Shown: one piece after another, positions 47,970-57,387 of the stretch
How the letters are laid out: the number at the start of each line of letters is the position of its first letter
Position numbering within the stretch: position 1 is the stretch's first letter
From: Hoeflea sp. YIM 152468
Lineage (GTDB): Bacteria; Pseudomonadota; Alphaproteobacteria; Rhizobiales; Rhizobiaceae
Reading direction: 5' to 3'
Length of the DNA stretch: 64,000 nt
Assembly (NCBI RefSeq): GCF_029210485.1
Contig: NZ_JARGET010000013.1
Span: forward strand, 1 to 64,000
Position numbers and translations under genes: made by a program
Notes under the pieces: model-generated
Database searches by the model: none
The model's input: only the letters and a program-made list of their open reading frames with translations
What the model was told of the DNA's origin: nothing

Positions 47970-47985
47970 TTAACTCCGCATTAAC
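47970..47985. promoter_or_regulatory. Consensus CtrA binding site between ftsE and the divergent gene
   Basis: The plus strand reads TTAA-N7-TTAAC (TTAA at 47970-47973 and 47981-47984, C at 47985), an exact match to the full CtrA consensus. It lies 63 bp before the ftsE start and 122 bp before the divergent gene. A lone GTTAAC sits 45 bp to the left (47920-47925). CtrA control of division genes is established in Caulobacter and Sinorhizobium; binding here is inferred. Confidence 0.65.
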
Positions 47986-48048
47986 CATACCCGGCGACTG
48001 TGCAGCCCGATCGCTGCGCAGAATGACCTCCGGGACAGGAATTGACCG

Positions 48049-48708
48049 TTGATCCATTTCGAAAATGTCGGTTTACGCTACGGAATGGGGCCTGAGGTCC
48101 TGCGTGACCTGACATTCGACATTCCCAAGAGATCCTTCCAGTTCCTCACGGGTCCGTCAGGCGCGGGCAAGACCACGCTCATGCGGCTGCTGTTCATGTC
48201 GCTCAAACCGACCCGCGGCCTGATTCGCATGTTCGATCGCGACATCTCCGTCATTCCCGGCGAGGATTTGCCGCTCTTGCGGCGGCGGATCGGCATTGTA
48301 TTCCAGGATTTCCGGCTTCTCGACCACATGACGACGTATGAAAACGTGGCCCTGCCACTGCGGGTACGCGGCAAGGACGAATCGACTTACCGCTCGGATG
48401 TCATCGAATTGCTCAAATGGGTCGGACTGGGAGAGCGCATCAACGTGCTGCCGCCGGTCTTGTCCGGCGGTGAGAAACAGCGTGTCGCCATCGCTCGAGC
48501 CCTGATCGACCAGCCCGAAATACTGCTCGCCGACGAACCGACCGGCAATGTCGACCCGCCGATGGCGCAGCGGCTGCTCAACCTGTTTACCGAACTCAAC
48601 CGGCTTGGAACTGCAGTGGTCATTGCCACCCATGATCTGAGCTTGATGGACCGGGTCAACGCACGCAGGATGATCCTTACCGACGGACGGCTCGACATCT
48701 ATGACTGA
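48049..48708 (+). CDS. ftsE: Cell division ATP-binding protein FtsE
   Basis: A 219-residue ABC ATPase of the FtsEX complex, which controls peptidoglycan hydrolases at the septum. Walker A GPSGAGKT (35-42), signature LSGGEKQRVAIARAL and Walker B ILLADEPTGNVD are intact. The start is TTG at 48049, giving the conserved MIHFENVGLRYG, with AGGAA about 8 bases upstream. Overlaps ftsX by 8 bp. A consensus CtrA site lies 63 bp upstream. Confidence 0.95.
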   Translation: MIHFENVGLRYGMGPEVLRDLTFDIPKRSFQFLTGPSGAGKTTLMRLLFMSLKPTRGLIRMFDRDISVIPGEDLPLLRRRIGIVFQDFRLLDHMTTYENVALPLRVRGKDESTYRSDVIELLKWVGLGERINVLPPVLSGGEKQRVAIARALIDQPEILLADEPTGNVDPPMAQRLLNLFTELNRLGTAVVIATHDLSLMDRVNARRMILTDGRLDIYD

Positions 48709-49693
48709 TCCGGCCGCCAGCACCAGCGACAGCCAGAAAAGAGAGCGCTTGATCACTCTGCGCCCGATGGCGCCGATCGTGCCGCCGGTCAATGTTTCGG
48801 GCCACGCACTGATGGTGGTGATCTCTATCATGTCGTTTTTGTGCGCCATGACACTCGGTGCGGTAACCATGGTGCAGGAGAAGGCCGAGGCGTGGCAGGG
48901 CGATATCTCCCGCGAGATCACCATCCAGATCAAACCTGACGACGGTCTCGACATGGAGGCGGCGCTGAGCGAAGTCAGAACCATCGCGCTGTCCTTTCCC
49001 GGCACCCTCTCAGCACAGATCGTTGATCGCGCCGCCACCGCCAGACTGCTCGAACCATGGCTCGGAGAAGGTTTTGACATCGATGAGCTTCCCGTACCGC
49101 GTCTGGTCATCGTCACGATTGATGAATCTGCGCCGCCGGATTTTGCTGCCATTCGTCAGACTCTCGCCGATGCAGTCCCGTCAGCCTCGCTCGACGATCA
49201 TCGCGCCTGGGCCAGCCGCTTGATTTCCATGGCCCGGATCACGGTGCTCATCGGAGTGGGAATTCTGGCCTTGATGTTCGCGACCACCATGCTGACCGTG
49301 GTGTTTGCAACCCGCGGAGCCATGGACGGCAATCGCCATATTGTCGAAGTTCTGCATTTTGTCGGCGCAGAGACGCGTTTTATCGCGTCCGAGTTTCAGA
49401 AACGGTTCTTGTTGATTGGGCTCAAGGGCGCAGCTTTTGGAGGTGGTGTCGCTGCTCTTGGTTTCTTGCTGCTTGGTGCATGGCAATCCAGCACCATGGC
49501 GACGGCTCTCAATGACCAGGCGACGGCTCTGTTCGGGCGCTTCACCTTGAGCAGCGCCGGCTATGTCGGCATTGTTGGCATCATCATCCTGATATCGGCG
49601 ATGACGGCGGTCACCACGCGCCTGACTGTCACGCGCACCATCCGTGAGATCGATCGCCAGCGCGCCGACCCGTCTTTGGCAGAAATCAGTTGA
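48701..49693 (+). CDS. ftsX: Cell division protein FtsX
   Basis: A 330-residue permease-like partner of FtsE with four membrane segments: one near residues 35-58, and three in the C-terminal half (about 183-203, 243-265, 288-310), with a periplasmic loop between the first two that contacts hydrolase activators. The EALxxV-type sequence is divergent, as usual in rhizobia. Its ATG overlaps the ftsE end by 8 bp. Few conserved residues are expected in FtsX, so the call rests on topology and linkage. Confidence 0.93.
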   Translation: MTDPAASTSDSQKRERLITLRPMAPIVPPVNVSGHALMVVISIMSFLCAMTLGAVTMVQEKAEAWQGDISREITIQIKPDDGLDMEAALSEVRTIALSFPGTLSAQIVDRAATARLLEPWLGEGFDIDELPVPRLVIVTIDESAPPDFAAIRQTLADAVPSASLDDHRAWASRLISMARITVLIGVGILALMFATTMLTVVFATRGAMDGNRHIVEVLHFVGAETRFIASEFQKRFLLIGLKGAAFGGGVAALGFLLLGAWQSSTMATALNDQATALFGRFTLSSAGYVGIVGIIILISAMTAVTTRLTVTRTIREIDRQRADPSLAEIS

Positions 49694-49756
49694 CTTGCCC
49701 GGATTTAGCCGCAAATCCGACTGGTCCTTGCCGGAATCTCGGGGTAGTCATAAAGC

Positions 49757-50488
49757 ATGAGTGTGGAAACAGCACTGCCTGAACCGGCGACACAAGCGGC
49801 CGCCAAGACCGATGCGATGGATCGCCTTCGGCGGGTGGGTCATCATGGGCTGCGCATTGTCACGATCACGGCCATCGCCGGCATTACCTTGGTGATAATG
49901 GGTTTCTTCCGTTTCACCGACACGATTGCCGAGTTGAAACCCGCAGGCGCTCCGGCGCAGGTCGATGCAATTGTTGCCCTGACCGGTGGCTATCAAAGGA
50001 TCGATCAGGCCTTGGCCTTGCTCGAACAGGGCGTCGGTCAAAGATTGCTGATTTCCGGCGTCAACCCGTCAACCACGGGCGCTGCCCTGCGCCGCGCCAC
50101 CGGCACCAAGCCGGCGACGTTCGACTGCTGCGTCGACATTGGTTACGAGGCGCTTGATACCATTGGCAACGCCAACGAGACCGCTGGCTGGATCCGCCAG
50201 CGTGGCTACAGCCGGATTCTCGTGGTCACCAACAATTATCACATGCCGCGCAGCCTGTTGGAGCTCTCCCAGGCAAGCCCTGACGTCACCTTCCTGGCCT
50301 ATCCCGTCACCCACGCCGACCTGAAGACAGACACCTGGATCACGGACCCAGTGGCCTTGCGCACGCTGTTCGTGGAGTATGCGAAATATTCCATCGCGCG
50401 GCTGCGCAATTGGAGCGGAGCCAGGACCTCAAGCGGATTGCGGGCCGATTCGGGTGACAAGCTGCCCGTGGCAGCCAGCTTGCAGTGA
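49757..50488 (+). CDS. YdcF family (DUF218) protein
   Basis: A 243-residue protein with an N-terminal membrane segment (about 32-55) and a DUF218 domain (VDAIVALTGGYQRIDQAL near 73-90; LLISGVNPSTT; NANETAGWIRQRGYSRILVVTNNYHMPRS). Relatives such as E. coli YdcF and SanA affect envelope integrity; the domain may bind a nucleotide. Follows ftsX by 63 bp on the same strand, so could belong to the ftsEX transcript. Confidence 0.88.
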   Translation: MSVETALPEPATQAAAKTDAMDRLRRVGHHGLRIVTITAIAGITLVIMGFFRFTDTIAELKPAGAPAQVDAIVALTGGYQRIDQALALLEQGVGQRLLISGVNPSTTGAALRRATGTKPATFDCCVDIGYEALDTIGNANETAGWIRQRGYSRILVVTNNYHMPRSLLELSQASPDVTFLAYPVTHADLKTDTWITDPVALRTLFVEYAKYSIARLRNWSGARTSSGLRADSGDKLPVAASLQ

Positions 50489-50591
50489 TTTTCCCGGCTG
50501 GCAGGTTTTCGACTGACCGCTGATGGTGTAACCCGGACCGAAGCTTCGGCCAGACATGCTGCCCGAGCCACACGCTAATTCGGGTTCGTCC

Positions 50592-51386
50592 ATGATCGTC
50601 TTCAGGTCCATCCTCTTCAACATCGCATTCTACATAAATCTCGTGGGGCGCATGATCGTGTTCTCGCCCTATTATTTCCTGGCCGATCGCAAGGCAGCCT
50701 GGAGCGTGCCGAAGAACTGGGTGCGAGCCAATCACTGGCTCCAGGCCAAGATTGTCGGAACCACGTTTGAAATCGAAGGCCTCGAGAACATCCCCGAGGG
50801 CGGCTACATCTTCGCCCCAAAGCACCAGTCGTTCTGGGATGCCTATGCTCTTCTGCCCTGGCTCGACGATCCGTTCTACATTCTCAAGCGGGAATTAAGC
50901 TGGATCCCGCTTTTCGGGCAATATATTCTCAAGATGAGGATGATCCCGGTCAATCGCGGCGCCCGCGGCAAGGTAATGGCCGAAGTCCTGGAACGGACAA
51001 AGCACGAAATCGAAGCGGGACGCCAACTCATCATCTATCCCGAAGGCACCCGCCGCCCTGCTGGCGCGCCCCCCGATTACAAATACGGCATCGCCCGGCT
51101 GTACCGCGATCTCCAGGTCCCGGTCGTTCCGGTGGTGATGCATCCCGGTCTGTTCTGGCCCAGGCGCAAATTTCTGCGCTACCCAGGTCACTTCAAGGTT
51201 CAGATCCTTCCGCCGATACAGCCCGGCATGCACCCCGACGCCTTCATGGACAAACTGGTCGATGTCATGGAAACGGCAAGCGACGCGTTGCTGATTGAAA
51301 CCGTCAGGGCCAATCCGCAGATCCCGTTGCGCGAGGATGCCCGCCGCAGGCTTGCCGAACTCGGCGCGCTGCCGTCAGGGACTTGA
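50592..51386 (+). CDS. 1-acyl-sn-glycerol-3-phosphate acyltransferase-like protein
   Basis: A 264-residue PlsC-family acyltransferase placing a second acyl chain on lysophosphatidate. The HX4D catalytic motif is His78-Asp83 (APKHQSFWDAYA) and the phosphate-binding PEGTRR is at 150-155. One N-terminal membrane segment anchors it. ATG 50592 is chosen over 50556; no strong ribosome binding site is visible for either. Its stop overlaps the 3' end of the convergent gamma-glutamylcyclotransferase gene by 12 bp. Confidence 0.92.
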   Translation: MIVFRSILFNIAFYINLVGRMIVFSPYYFLADRKAAWSVPKNWVRANHWLQAKIVGTTFEIEGLENIPEGGYIFAPKHQSFWDAYALLPWLDDPFYILKRELSWIPLFGQYILKMRMIPVNRGARGKVMAEVLERTKHEIEAGRQLIIYPEGTRRPAGAPPDYKYGIARLYRDLQVPVVPVVMHPGLFWPRRKFLRYPGHFKVQILPPIQPGMHPDAFMDKLVDVMETASDALLIETVRANPQIPLREDARRRLAELGALPSGT

Positions 51387-51938
51387 AACAGGCCGGTCAA
51401 TCCGCTCGCCCAATCTGAGCCGTGCGGCAATGGATTCGAGGTGTTCGTCGCGAAGACCCAGCGTTCTGAGATGAGCGGCGGTGTTGATCACATACTCCTC
51501 GTTCGGTCCCGACTGTCCGACGGCGCCGGACACCCGTGCCAAGGCATCATCGACCGAAAGTGCGCCCGCATACTGCTGATGCGAACGGTCAACCACATAG
51601 GTCACTGCCCGCACGTCCTCGCCACTGTCGAGCCGCACCTTGCGCGTGGTTTCCAGATAGACATGGGTCGCCAGTTCCCGTTGGCGCAGATAGCCGATCA
51701 CCGCATCCCGCAGGTCCTGACGCACCCGAAACGCAACCCCATGACAGGAGCCGCCGCGGTCGAGCCCCAGCACCAGCCCCGGCCGATCAGGTGTACCGCG
51801 ATGGACAAAAGACCGCACACATAACGCCCGGTGATAACCGAACAGCCGCGCCTGCCGTGTCTCCTCGTGGTCAAAGCCCGGACGCCACATCAGCGATCCG
51901 TAGCCAAACACCCAAAATTCGTCCATATCCCAGTCCAT
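51375..51938 (-). CDS. Gamma-glutamylcyclotransferase, ChaC-like
   Basis: A 187-residue protein of the ChaC family, which cleaves gamma-glutamyl groups from glutathione to 5-oxoproline. WVFGYGSLMWRPGF and RSFVHRGTPDRPGLVLGL define it; the catalytic Glu would be in the middle of the protein. Three in-frame starts (51965 GTG, 51938 ATG, 51926 ATG) are possible; none has a clear site, and DEFWVFGYGSL is the first conserved block. Convergent overlap of 12 bp with the plsC-like gene. Confidence 0.88.
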   Translation of the reverse strand: MDWDMDEFWVFGYGSLMWRPGFDHEETRQARLFGYHRALCVRSFVHRGTPDRPGLVLGLDRGGSCHGVAFRVRQDLRDAVIGYLRQRELATHVYLETTRKVRLDSGEDVRAVTYVVDRSHQQYAGALSVDDALARVSGAVGQSGPNEEYVINTAAHLRTLGLRDEHLESIAARLRLGERIDRPVSSP

Positions 51939-52024
51939 TGTGTTCGGCGCAAACCGCTGTGACACATTTTGTTACGCATAACCGTCGTCCCGCCTCTTAT
52001 GGCAGGGCGCGCAGGGAGAACGCA

Positions 52025-53023
52025 ATGCAATCACCCGTTCGAGCCAGCAGCTCGTCGTCGCGAAAATTCGTTTGGCTCGGCACGGCTATTGTCGCGGGCT
52101 GTTTGCTGTGGACGCTCGGATGGTTTCTGTTTGCAGCCCAGATCGAGGACCGGCTGCCCGAAAGCCTCGCCCGCATCACCGGACCAAACGCCAGCGCTGA
52201 CTGCACCGCCGCCGATGTGCGCGGCTATCCATTTCGGTTCGGCCTGTTTTGCGATACCCTGTCCTACACCAACGTCTCTGATGGCGTGAGCGCCAGCGCC
52301 GGTGCGCTTCGGTCCGCCGCGCAATTCTACCGTCCGGGCCATGCCGTCGCCGAAATCGACGGCCCGCTGGCGATTGTCTCGCCAAACCTCACCTTGCGGG
52401 CGGACTGGCAATCGCTGCAATCCAGTATTCGCTCGCTCGCCGACGGACTGGATCGCGGGTCGATCGATAGCCGCAATGTCAGTTTCAACATCGATGGAGA
52501 GGGTCTCGGCCAGCGGCTGGCCCTGCAACTCGACCGGGTCACCGCACATGCCCGCCGCAATGGTACCGATCTCGATATAGCCACCTATGGCGAAAATCTG
52601 CGCAACAATGCCGTGCCCGGATTGACCGCCAAATCCGTCACGCTGGAAGCGACACTTTCCGGCCAGGCCGGCTTGCTGCAGGTGCCCTACACCGCACCGC
52701 AGGGCGCGTTTGAGGCGGTGTTGCACAGCCTGGCCGTCGCCCTTGACGACAGCGCGTCCCTGTCCGTGTCCGGCCCGGTGCAGATTGACGACGCCGGGCA
52801 GATCTCAGGCGATCTTGAAGTGACGGTCCGCAATCAACAGCGTTTCATGGATCTGATGGCAAATTTCGATCCCGATGCAGCAAGGCTGCTTGGCCAGATC
52901 GCCCCGCTGATTTCCACGCTGGATATTCAGCCCGACAATGAGGGGGTAACGCTGCCCTTGACGATCAGAAGCAACAAGATTTCCCTTGGCATTTTCCCGC
53001 TCGGAAGAATTCCGGCTTTCTGA
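52025..53023 (+). CDS. DUF2125 domain-containing protein
   Basis: A 332-residue protein with a signal-anchor segment (about 13-35) followed by a DUF2125 beta-rich domain that fills the rest, including the DCTAADVRGYPFRFGLFCDTL region with its two cysteines. The family is confined to Alphaproteobacteria and has no assigned function known to me. Periplasmic location is expected. The frame extends to 51536 but that overlaps the divergent gene. Convergent with tyrC, stops 3 bp apart. Confidence 0.88.
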   Translation: MQSPVRASSSSSRKFVWLGTAIVAGCLLWTLGWFLFAAQIEDRLPESLARITGPNASADCTAADVRGYPFRFGLFCDTLSYTNVSDGVSASAGALRSAAQFYRPGHAVAEIDGPLAIVSPNLTLRADWQSLQSSIRSLADGLDRGSIDSRNVSFNIDGEGLGQRLALQLDRVTAHARRNGTDLDIATYGENLRNNAVPGLTAKSVTLEATLSGQAGLLQVPYTAPQGAFEAVLHSLAVALDDSASLSVSGPVQIDDAGQISGDLEVTVRNQQRFMDLMANFDPDAARLLGQIAPLISTLDIQPDNEGVTLPLTIRSNKISLGIFPLGRIPAF

Positions 53024-53026
53024 GCC

Positions 53027-53971
53027 TTATTCGGCGGCGCCGGGTGTGTCCGGCTTGGCAGTGTTGCGACCGAAATTGGGGGCCTCGGTGTCCTGTCCTG
53101 CCTCGACAATGGAGCGGCGCACGCCCCGGGTGCGGGTGAACAGCTCGAACAGCTTGTCGCCATCACCCCAGCGGATCGCCCGCTGCAGCGACGACAGGTC
53201 CTCGGAAAACCGCGCCAGCATTTCCAGGATCGCATCCTTGTTGTGCAGGCAGACATCACGCCACATCACCGGATCGGATGCCGCAAGGCGGGTAAAGTCG
53301 CGAAAACCCGACGCAGAATATTTGATCACCTCGGACTGGGTCACGGCTTCGAGATCATCGGCGGTGCCGACAATATTGTAGGCGATGATGTGCGGCAGGT
53401 GCGAGACGATTGCCAGAACCAGATCATGATGGTCGGGGTCCATCTGCTCGACTGTCGAACCGCAGGCTTCCCAGAAGCCGGTGAGCCTGGTGACAGCCTC
53501 TGCATCCGTGCCAGCGGGCGGTGTCAGGATGCACCAGCGACCTTCGAACAATTCGGCAAATCCCGCTGTCGGGCCGCTCTGCTCGGTGCCGGCAATCGGA
53601 TGTCCGGGGATAAAGTGGGCATGCGAAGGGATGTGCGGTTGCATCTGCCGCACAACCGACGCCTTGGTCGAGCCGACATCGGTAACAATGGCGCCCGGCT
53701 TCAGATACGGTCCGATATCGCGGGCCACAGCCTCCGATGCGCCGACCGGCACCGAGACAATCACCAGATCCGCATTTGCGACGGCTTCAATATTGGAGCT
53801 CGAATAGCTGTCGCCCAGATCAAGTTCCCGCGCTGTGTTCAGCGTCGGTTCACTTCGCGTGGCAATACAGATTTGCCCAGCCAGCCCCTTGGCGCGGATC
53901 ACCCGCGCCAGCGACGAGCCAATGAGGCCTATGCCGATCAGGGCGACAGTTTCGAACATCGGTTTGGTCAT
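53027..53971 (-). CDS. tyrC: Cyclohexadienyl (prephenate/arogenate) dehydrogenase
   Basis: A 314-residue NAD(P)-dependent enzyme of tyrosine synthesis. GIGLIGSSLARVI is the Rossmann loop; GSTKASVVRQMQPHI and HPIAGTEQSGP carry the catalytic histidine region of the TyrA family. No chorismate mutase domain is fused. It lies 5 bp after hisC on the same strand, in the family's usual arrangement of a His/aromatic aminotransferase next to arogenate dehydrogenase; whether prephenate or arogenate is preferred is not readable. Confidence 0.93.
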   Translation of the reverse strand: MTKPMFETVALIGIGLIGSSLARVIRAKGLAGQICIATRSEPTLNTARELDLGDSYSSSNIEAVANADLVIVSVPVGASEAVARDIGPYLKPGAIVTDVGSTKASVVRQMQPHIPSHAHFIPGHPIAGTEQSGPTAGFAELFEGRWCILTPPAGTDAEAVTRLTGFWEACGSTVEQMDPDHHDLVLAIVSHLPHIIAYNIVGTADDLEAVTQSEVIKYSASGFRDFTRLAASDPVMWRDVCLHNKDAILEMLARFSEDLSSLQRAIRWGDGDKLFELFTRTRGVRRSIVEAGQDTEAPNFGRNTAKPDTPGAAE

Positions 53972-53976
53972 CAGGA

Positions 53977-55074
53977 TCAGGCCATAAAGCTTTCCAGCGC
54001 GTCGAGGACGCCGAGATTGGCCTCCTCGTCGCCGATTGTCAGTCTGAGCGCATCCGGCAGGCCGTACCCTGCCACGCGGCGCAGCACGAAGCCTCGCGAG
54101 CCCAGATAGGCGTCGGCGTCGGCAGCCGTCTTGCCCGGCGTTGTGGGAAAGTGAATCAGCACAAAGTTTCCGACCGACGGCGTTACCGACAGTCCCATCG
54201 CCTCGACCGCTTCGCTGATCCGGCCCAGCCAGACGTCATTGTGCTCGATGGCACGATCAACATGGGCCCTGTCGGCAATCGCTGCAACGCCGGCCGCAAT
54301 CGCCAGAGCGTTGACATTAAACGGACCGCGCACCCGGTTGCAGGCGTCGATGATGGCTTCATGCGCGTACATCCAGCCGATCCTGAGCCCGGCTAGACCG
54401 TGTATTTTCGAGAATGTCCGGGTCATCACCACATTGGGATTGCCCGAAACCAGCTCGATACCCGCTTCATAGTCGTTGCGGCGGACATATTCCGCATAGG
54501 CCGCGTCCAGCACCAGGATAACGTGCCCCGGCAGGCCTGCATGCAAACGCCGGACCTCATTCACCGGAAGGTAGGTGCCGGTCGGATTGTTGGGGTTGGC
54601 CAGGAACACCAGCTTTGTTTTCTCGGTCACGGCCGCAAGGATCGCGTCCACATCGGCGGTCAGCTCCACGTCGGGAACAGCAACAGGGGTTGCCCCGGCG
54701 GCCATGATCTGGATTTTGTAGACAAGAAACCCGTGCTCGGTGAACAGGCCTTCGTCGCCCGGACCGAGATAGGTGTGGCACAGAAGACCCAGCAATTCGT
54801 CCGAGCCATTGCCACACAGGATGTTGCCGGGATTGAGGCCATAGGTCTTGGCAATAGCCTCGCGCAACTCGTGCGAAGCCCCATCCGGATACAGAGCCAG
54901 ATCAATCTTTTTGGCGGCAAGCGCCTCGGCGACCTTCGGGCTTGGGCCGAAGGGCGATTCATTCGAGGACAGCTTGTAGACCTTGGCCACACCTTCAACG
55001 GTTTCACGCCCCGGCACATAGGCCGCGATGTCCATGACGCCCGGCTTCGGGCGGGGCATTTCTTTGCTGCTCAT
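53977..55074 (-). CDS. hisC: Histidinol-phosphate (aromatic) aminotransferase
   Basis: A 365-residue class II PLP aminotransferase. The Schiff-base lysine is Lys223 in [22 protein letters not shown] is at 161-167. The enzyme converts imidazole-acetol-phosphate to histidinol-phosphate; the tyrC neighbour suggests it also serves aromatic amino acids, as in several bacteria. The frame extends to 55590, but [12 protein letters not shown] with AAGGAACC upstream gives the usual length. Middle gene of the methyltransferase-hisC-tyrC set. Confidence 0.95.
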   Translation of the reverse strand: MSSKEMPRPKPGVMDIAAYVPGRETVEGVAKVYKLSSNESPFGPSPKVAEALAAKKIDLALYPDGASHELREAIAKTYGLNPGNILCGNGSDELLGLLCHTYLGPGDEGLFTEHGFLVYKIQIMAAGATPVAVPDVELTADVDAILAAVTEKTKLVFLANPNNPTGTYLPVNEVRRLHAGLPGHVILVLDAAYAEYVRRNDYEAGIELVSGNPNVVMTRTFSKIHGLAGLRIGWMYAHEAIIDACNRVRGPFNVNALAIAAGVAAIADRAHVDRAIEHNDVWLGRISEAVEAMGLSVTPSVGNFVLIHFPTTPGKTAADADAYLGSRGFVLRRVAGYGLPDALRLTIGDEEANLGVLDALESFMA

Positions 55075-55187
55075 CGGAAGGTTCCTTGCAATCCAAAAAC
55101 CAAGGTAGATGCGCGGAAATACCCTCTCAAACCGGTCTTGTCGAGAGCCACTGACCGGCGATAGCGCTAAATGAACCCCGCCAGGCT

Positions 55188-55943
55188 TCAGTCCCGAACC
55201 TTGGTGCGGCGATGCGATGTCCGGCTGGTCTGTGGCGACAGCACCGGCACGAACACGCGCCGCGACGCGCGCGCCGCCACTGGCAGGCCCTGATAGAGCC
55301 GCTTTTGCGCCTCGACAATGATCACGCCGGAAAACACCGGCCACATCTTCCGGCCCAGCTCTTCGAGCAACCGACCCATGCGCAGCATCAAGGCCCGTTC
55401 GGACGGCGGAAAAAGCAGCGCCTCTGCAAAGGCGCCGGGGGTGAAGTTGCTCTCGCGCAGGATCGACACCAGCTGGCCGCGCGAATAGGGACGGCCAGCG
55501 CCAAACGGCGTGTGTTCGAACCGGGCCCAGACACCGCGCCGGTTGGGTGCAACGATCACCAGCCGCCCCCCGGGCGCCAGCACCCGCCACAGCTCCTTCA
55601 ACGTCTCGCGGGGATTTTCCGCAAACTCGAGCGAGTGCACCATCAGCACCCGGTCGATCGAGGCGTCCGGCAACGGCAATTCCTCGTCAAACACCAGGGC
55701 CGTGGCCGACGGTCCGCCAGCGGGCCAGTTCACCGCGCCCTGACCTGCCGGCATGAAGGCGAAGGCCCGCTCTGCATCGGGACGAAACCGGTCCAGATAC
55801 GGTGCCGCATACCCCAGCCCCATCAACCGTTCGCCAGGCAAGTTCGCCCAGATGGACGATAGCGCCATGGTCACCGATTGCTCGGCAACCGCCCCCAGGC
55901 GGGAGTGATAAAACTGTCTCAAATCGACGATATCGGTATGCAT
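55188..55943 (-). CDS. SAM-dependent methyltransferase
   Basis: A 251-residue class I methyltransferase: [11 protein letters not shown] in the SAM-binding position, [15 protein letters not shown] and [25 protein letters not shown]. It has a basic C-terminus. ATG at 55943 gives [17 protein letters not shown], the conserved start; a TTG 18 bases upstream is less likely. hisC follows after 113 bp on the same strand. Substrate unknown; divergent from gloB by 200 bp. Confidence 0.85.
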   Translation of the reverse strand: MHTDIVDLRQFYHSRLGAVAEQSVTMALSSIWANLPGERLMGLGYAAPYLDRFRPDAERAFAFMPAGQGAVNWPAGGPSATALVFDEELPLPDASIDRVLMVHSLEFAENPRETLKELWRVLAPGGRLVIVAPNRRGVWARFEHTPFGAGRPYSRGQLVSILRESNFTPGAFAEALLFPPSERALMLRMGRLLEELGRKMWPVFSGVIIVEAQKRLYQGLPVAARASRRVFVPVLSPQTSRTSHRRTKVRD

Positions 55944-56143
55944 GACGACGGACCCGGGCAATCAACGCTTGTGAAAAAGACCTTACACCTGCGGTGCAAG
56001 CCGAACACCAGCTAAAACGCACATTATGGCAAAGATGTCCCGATTGCAGATCCCCGCAGCGTCTTGCCTCCATCCAAGGTGACGCGGCCCATCCCGCAAG
56101 TTATGCTGGCCGAATTGATTCATCTGTTTGCCGGAGAAAGCCC

Positions 56144-56914
56144 ATGACCAGCCTCATGATCGAACAATTCACCTGCAGACAGGACAATTTCGGCGTCATC
56201 CTGCACGATCCGCTGACCGGCGAAACCGCCAGCATCGATGCGCCGGACGGAACACTCATCGCTGCCGAACTCAGACAACGCAACTGGCGGCTCACATCCC
56301 TTCTGATCACGCATCATCATGCCGACCATGTCGAAGGCATCGCCGCCCTGACCCAGGCCTATGCGCCAGAGGTGTTTGGACCCGCTGCAGAGGCAGGCAA
56401 GATTCAGGGACTGACCAGCACCGTCGGTCAGGACGACTCCTTCGAATTTGCCGGCAGAACGGTAAAGGTGATCTCGACGCCAGGTCATACCGCAGGACAT
56501 ATCTGTTACTATATCCCCGATGAGGAATTGCTGTTTGCCGGCGACACGCTGTTCGCGCTTGGCTGCGGCCGGCTGTTCGAAGGCTCGCCGCAGGACATGC
56601 TCGGTTCCCTGCAACGCCTTGCCCAACTGCCGGATGAGACACGGATCTATTGCGGGCATGAATACACCCAGTCGAACGGCCGCTTCGCTCTAACCGTCGA
56701 TCCGGACAATGACGAACTCGTCAAGCGCATGGAGGAGATCAATGACCTGCGCTCAGAACGGCTGCCGACCTTGCCGACGACAATCGGGTTTGAAAAACGG
56801 ACAAACCCCTTCATGCGCGCCGCTGATCCTTCGATCCGCAAGCATCTCGGCATGGAAAATGCCAGTGACCTCGAGGTTTTTGCCGAATTGCGCCGGCGCA
56901 AGGACAGTTTCTGA
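56144..56914 (+). CDS. gloB: Hydroxyacylglutathione hydrolase (glyoxalase II)
   Basis: A 256-residue metallo-beta-lactamase-fold enzyme that hydrolyses S-lactoylglutathione, finishing methylglyoxal detoxification. The metal motif THHHADH is at 56-62 (His57, His59, Asp61, His62); TPGHTAGHI and CGHEYT supply further ligands, and the C-terminal HAGH domain (TNPFMRA) is present. GGAGAAAG lies before the ATG. The DUF985 gene starts 2 bp after its stop. Confidence 0.96.
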   Translation: MTSLMIEQFTCRQDNFGVILHDPLTGETASIDAPDGTLIAAELRQRNWRLTSLLITHHHADHVEGIAALTQAYAPEVFGPAAEAGKIQGLTSTVGQDDSFEFAGRTVKVISTPGHTAGHICYYIPDEELLFAGDTLFALGCGRLFEGSPQDMLGSLQRLAQLPDETRIYCGHEYTQSNGRFALTVDPDNDELVKRMEEINDLRSERLPTLPTTIGFEKRTNPFMRAADPSIRKHLGMENASDLEVFAELRRRKDSF

Positions 56915-56916
56915 CC

Positions 56917-57387
56917 ATGAACGCCAGCCTGTCCGCCCGCGAAATCATTGCCACCCTTGGCATGGAGCAACATCCCGAAGGTGGATGGTATCGTGAAACC
57001 TTCCGCGACCCGGTTGGCGGACCACGCGGCCACTCCACGGCGATCTATTATCTGCTCGAAGGTGGTGATTGTTCGCACTGGCACCGCGTCACCGACGCCG
57101 CAGAGGTCTGGCACTGGTATGGTGGCGGTCCTTTGGCGCTGACCCTCTCGGCGGACGGCTGCAACGCCGAGGCTCACCGCCTGGGCATGAACCTTGCCGC
57201 CGGCGAGCGGCCGCAGATCGTTGTCCCGGCCAATTGCTGGCAATCAGCCGCCTCGCTCGGCGCCTGGACACTCGTCGGCTGCACCGTGGCACCTGGGTTC
57301 GAATTCTCCAGCTTTGAAATGGCGCCGCCCGACTGGCGTCCTTCGCCCTTCAAGGGCGCGCCGCTCAAGCCAGAAGGCCAAGCGTAA
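56917..57387 (+). CDS. Cupin (DUF985) domain protein
   Basis: A 156-residue cupin of the DUF985 family: MEQHPEGGWYRETFRDP, then STAIYYLLEGGDCSHWHRVTDAAEVWHWYGG with the HxH metal-ligand-like histidines, and VPANCWQSAASLGAWTLVGCTVAPGFEF. It follows gloB by 2 bp, so the two are coupled. Activity unknown. Its last 23 bp overlap the 3' end of the convergent lysoplasmalogenase gene. Confidence 0.9.
   Translation: MNASLSAREIIATLGMEQHPEGGWYRETFRDPVGGPRGHSTAIYYLLEGGDCSHWHRVTDAAEVWHWYGGGPLALTLSADGCNAEAHRLGMNLAAGERPQIVVPANCWQSAASLGAWTLVGCTVAPGFEFSSFEMAPPDWRPSPFKGAPLKPEGQA

Noticed and set aside
49700-49719. CGGATTT/AAATCCG hairpin after ftsX
   Set aside because: The stem is 7 bp and lacks a T-run; too weak to call a terminator, and YdcF may be co-transcribed.
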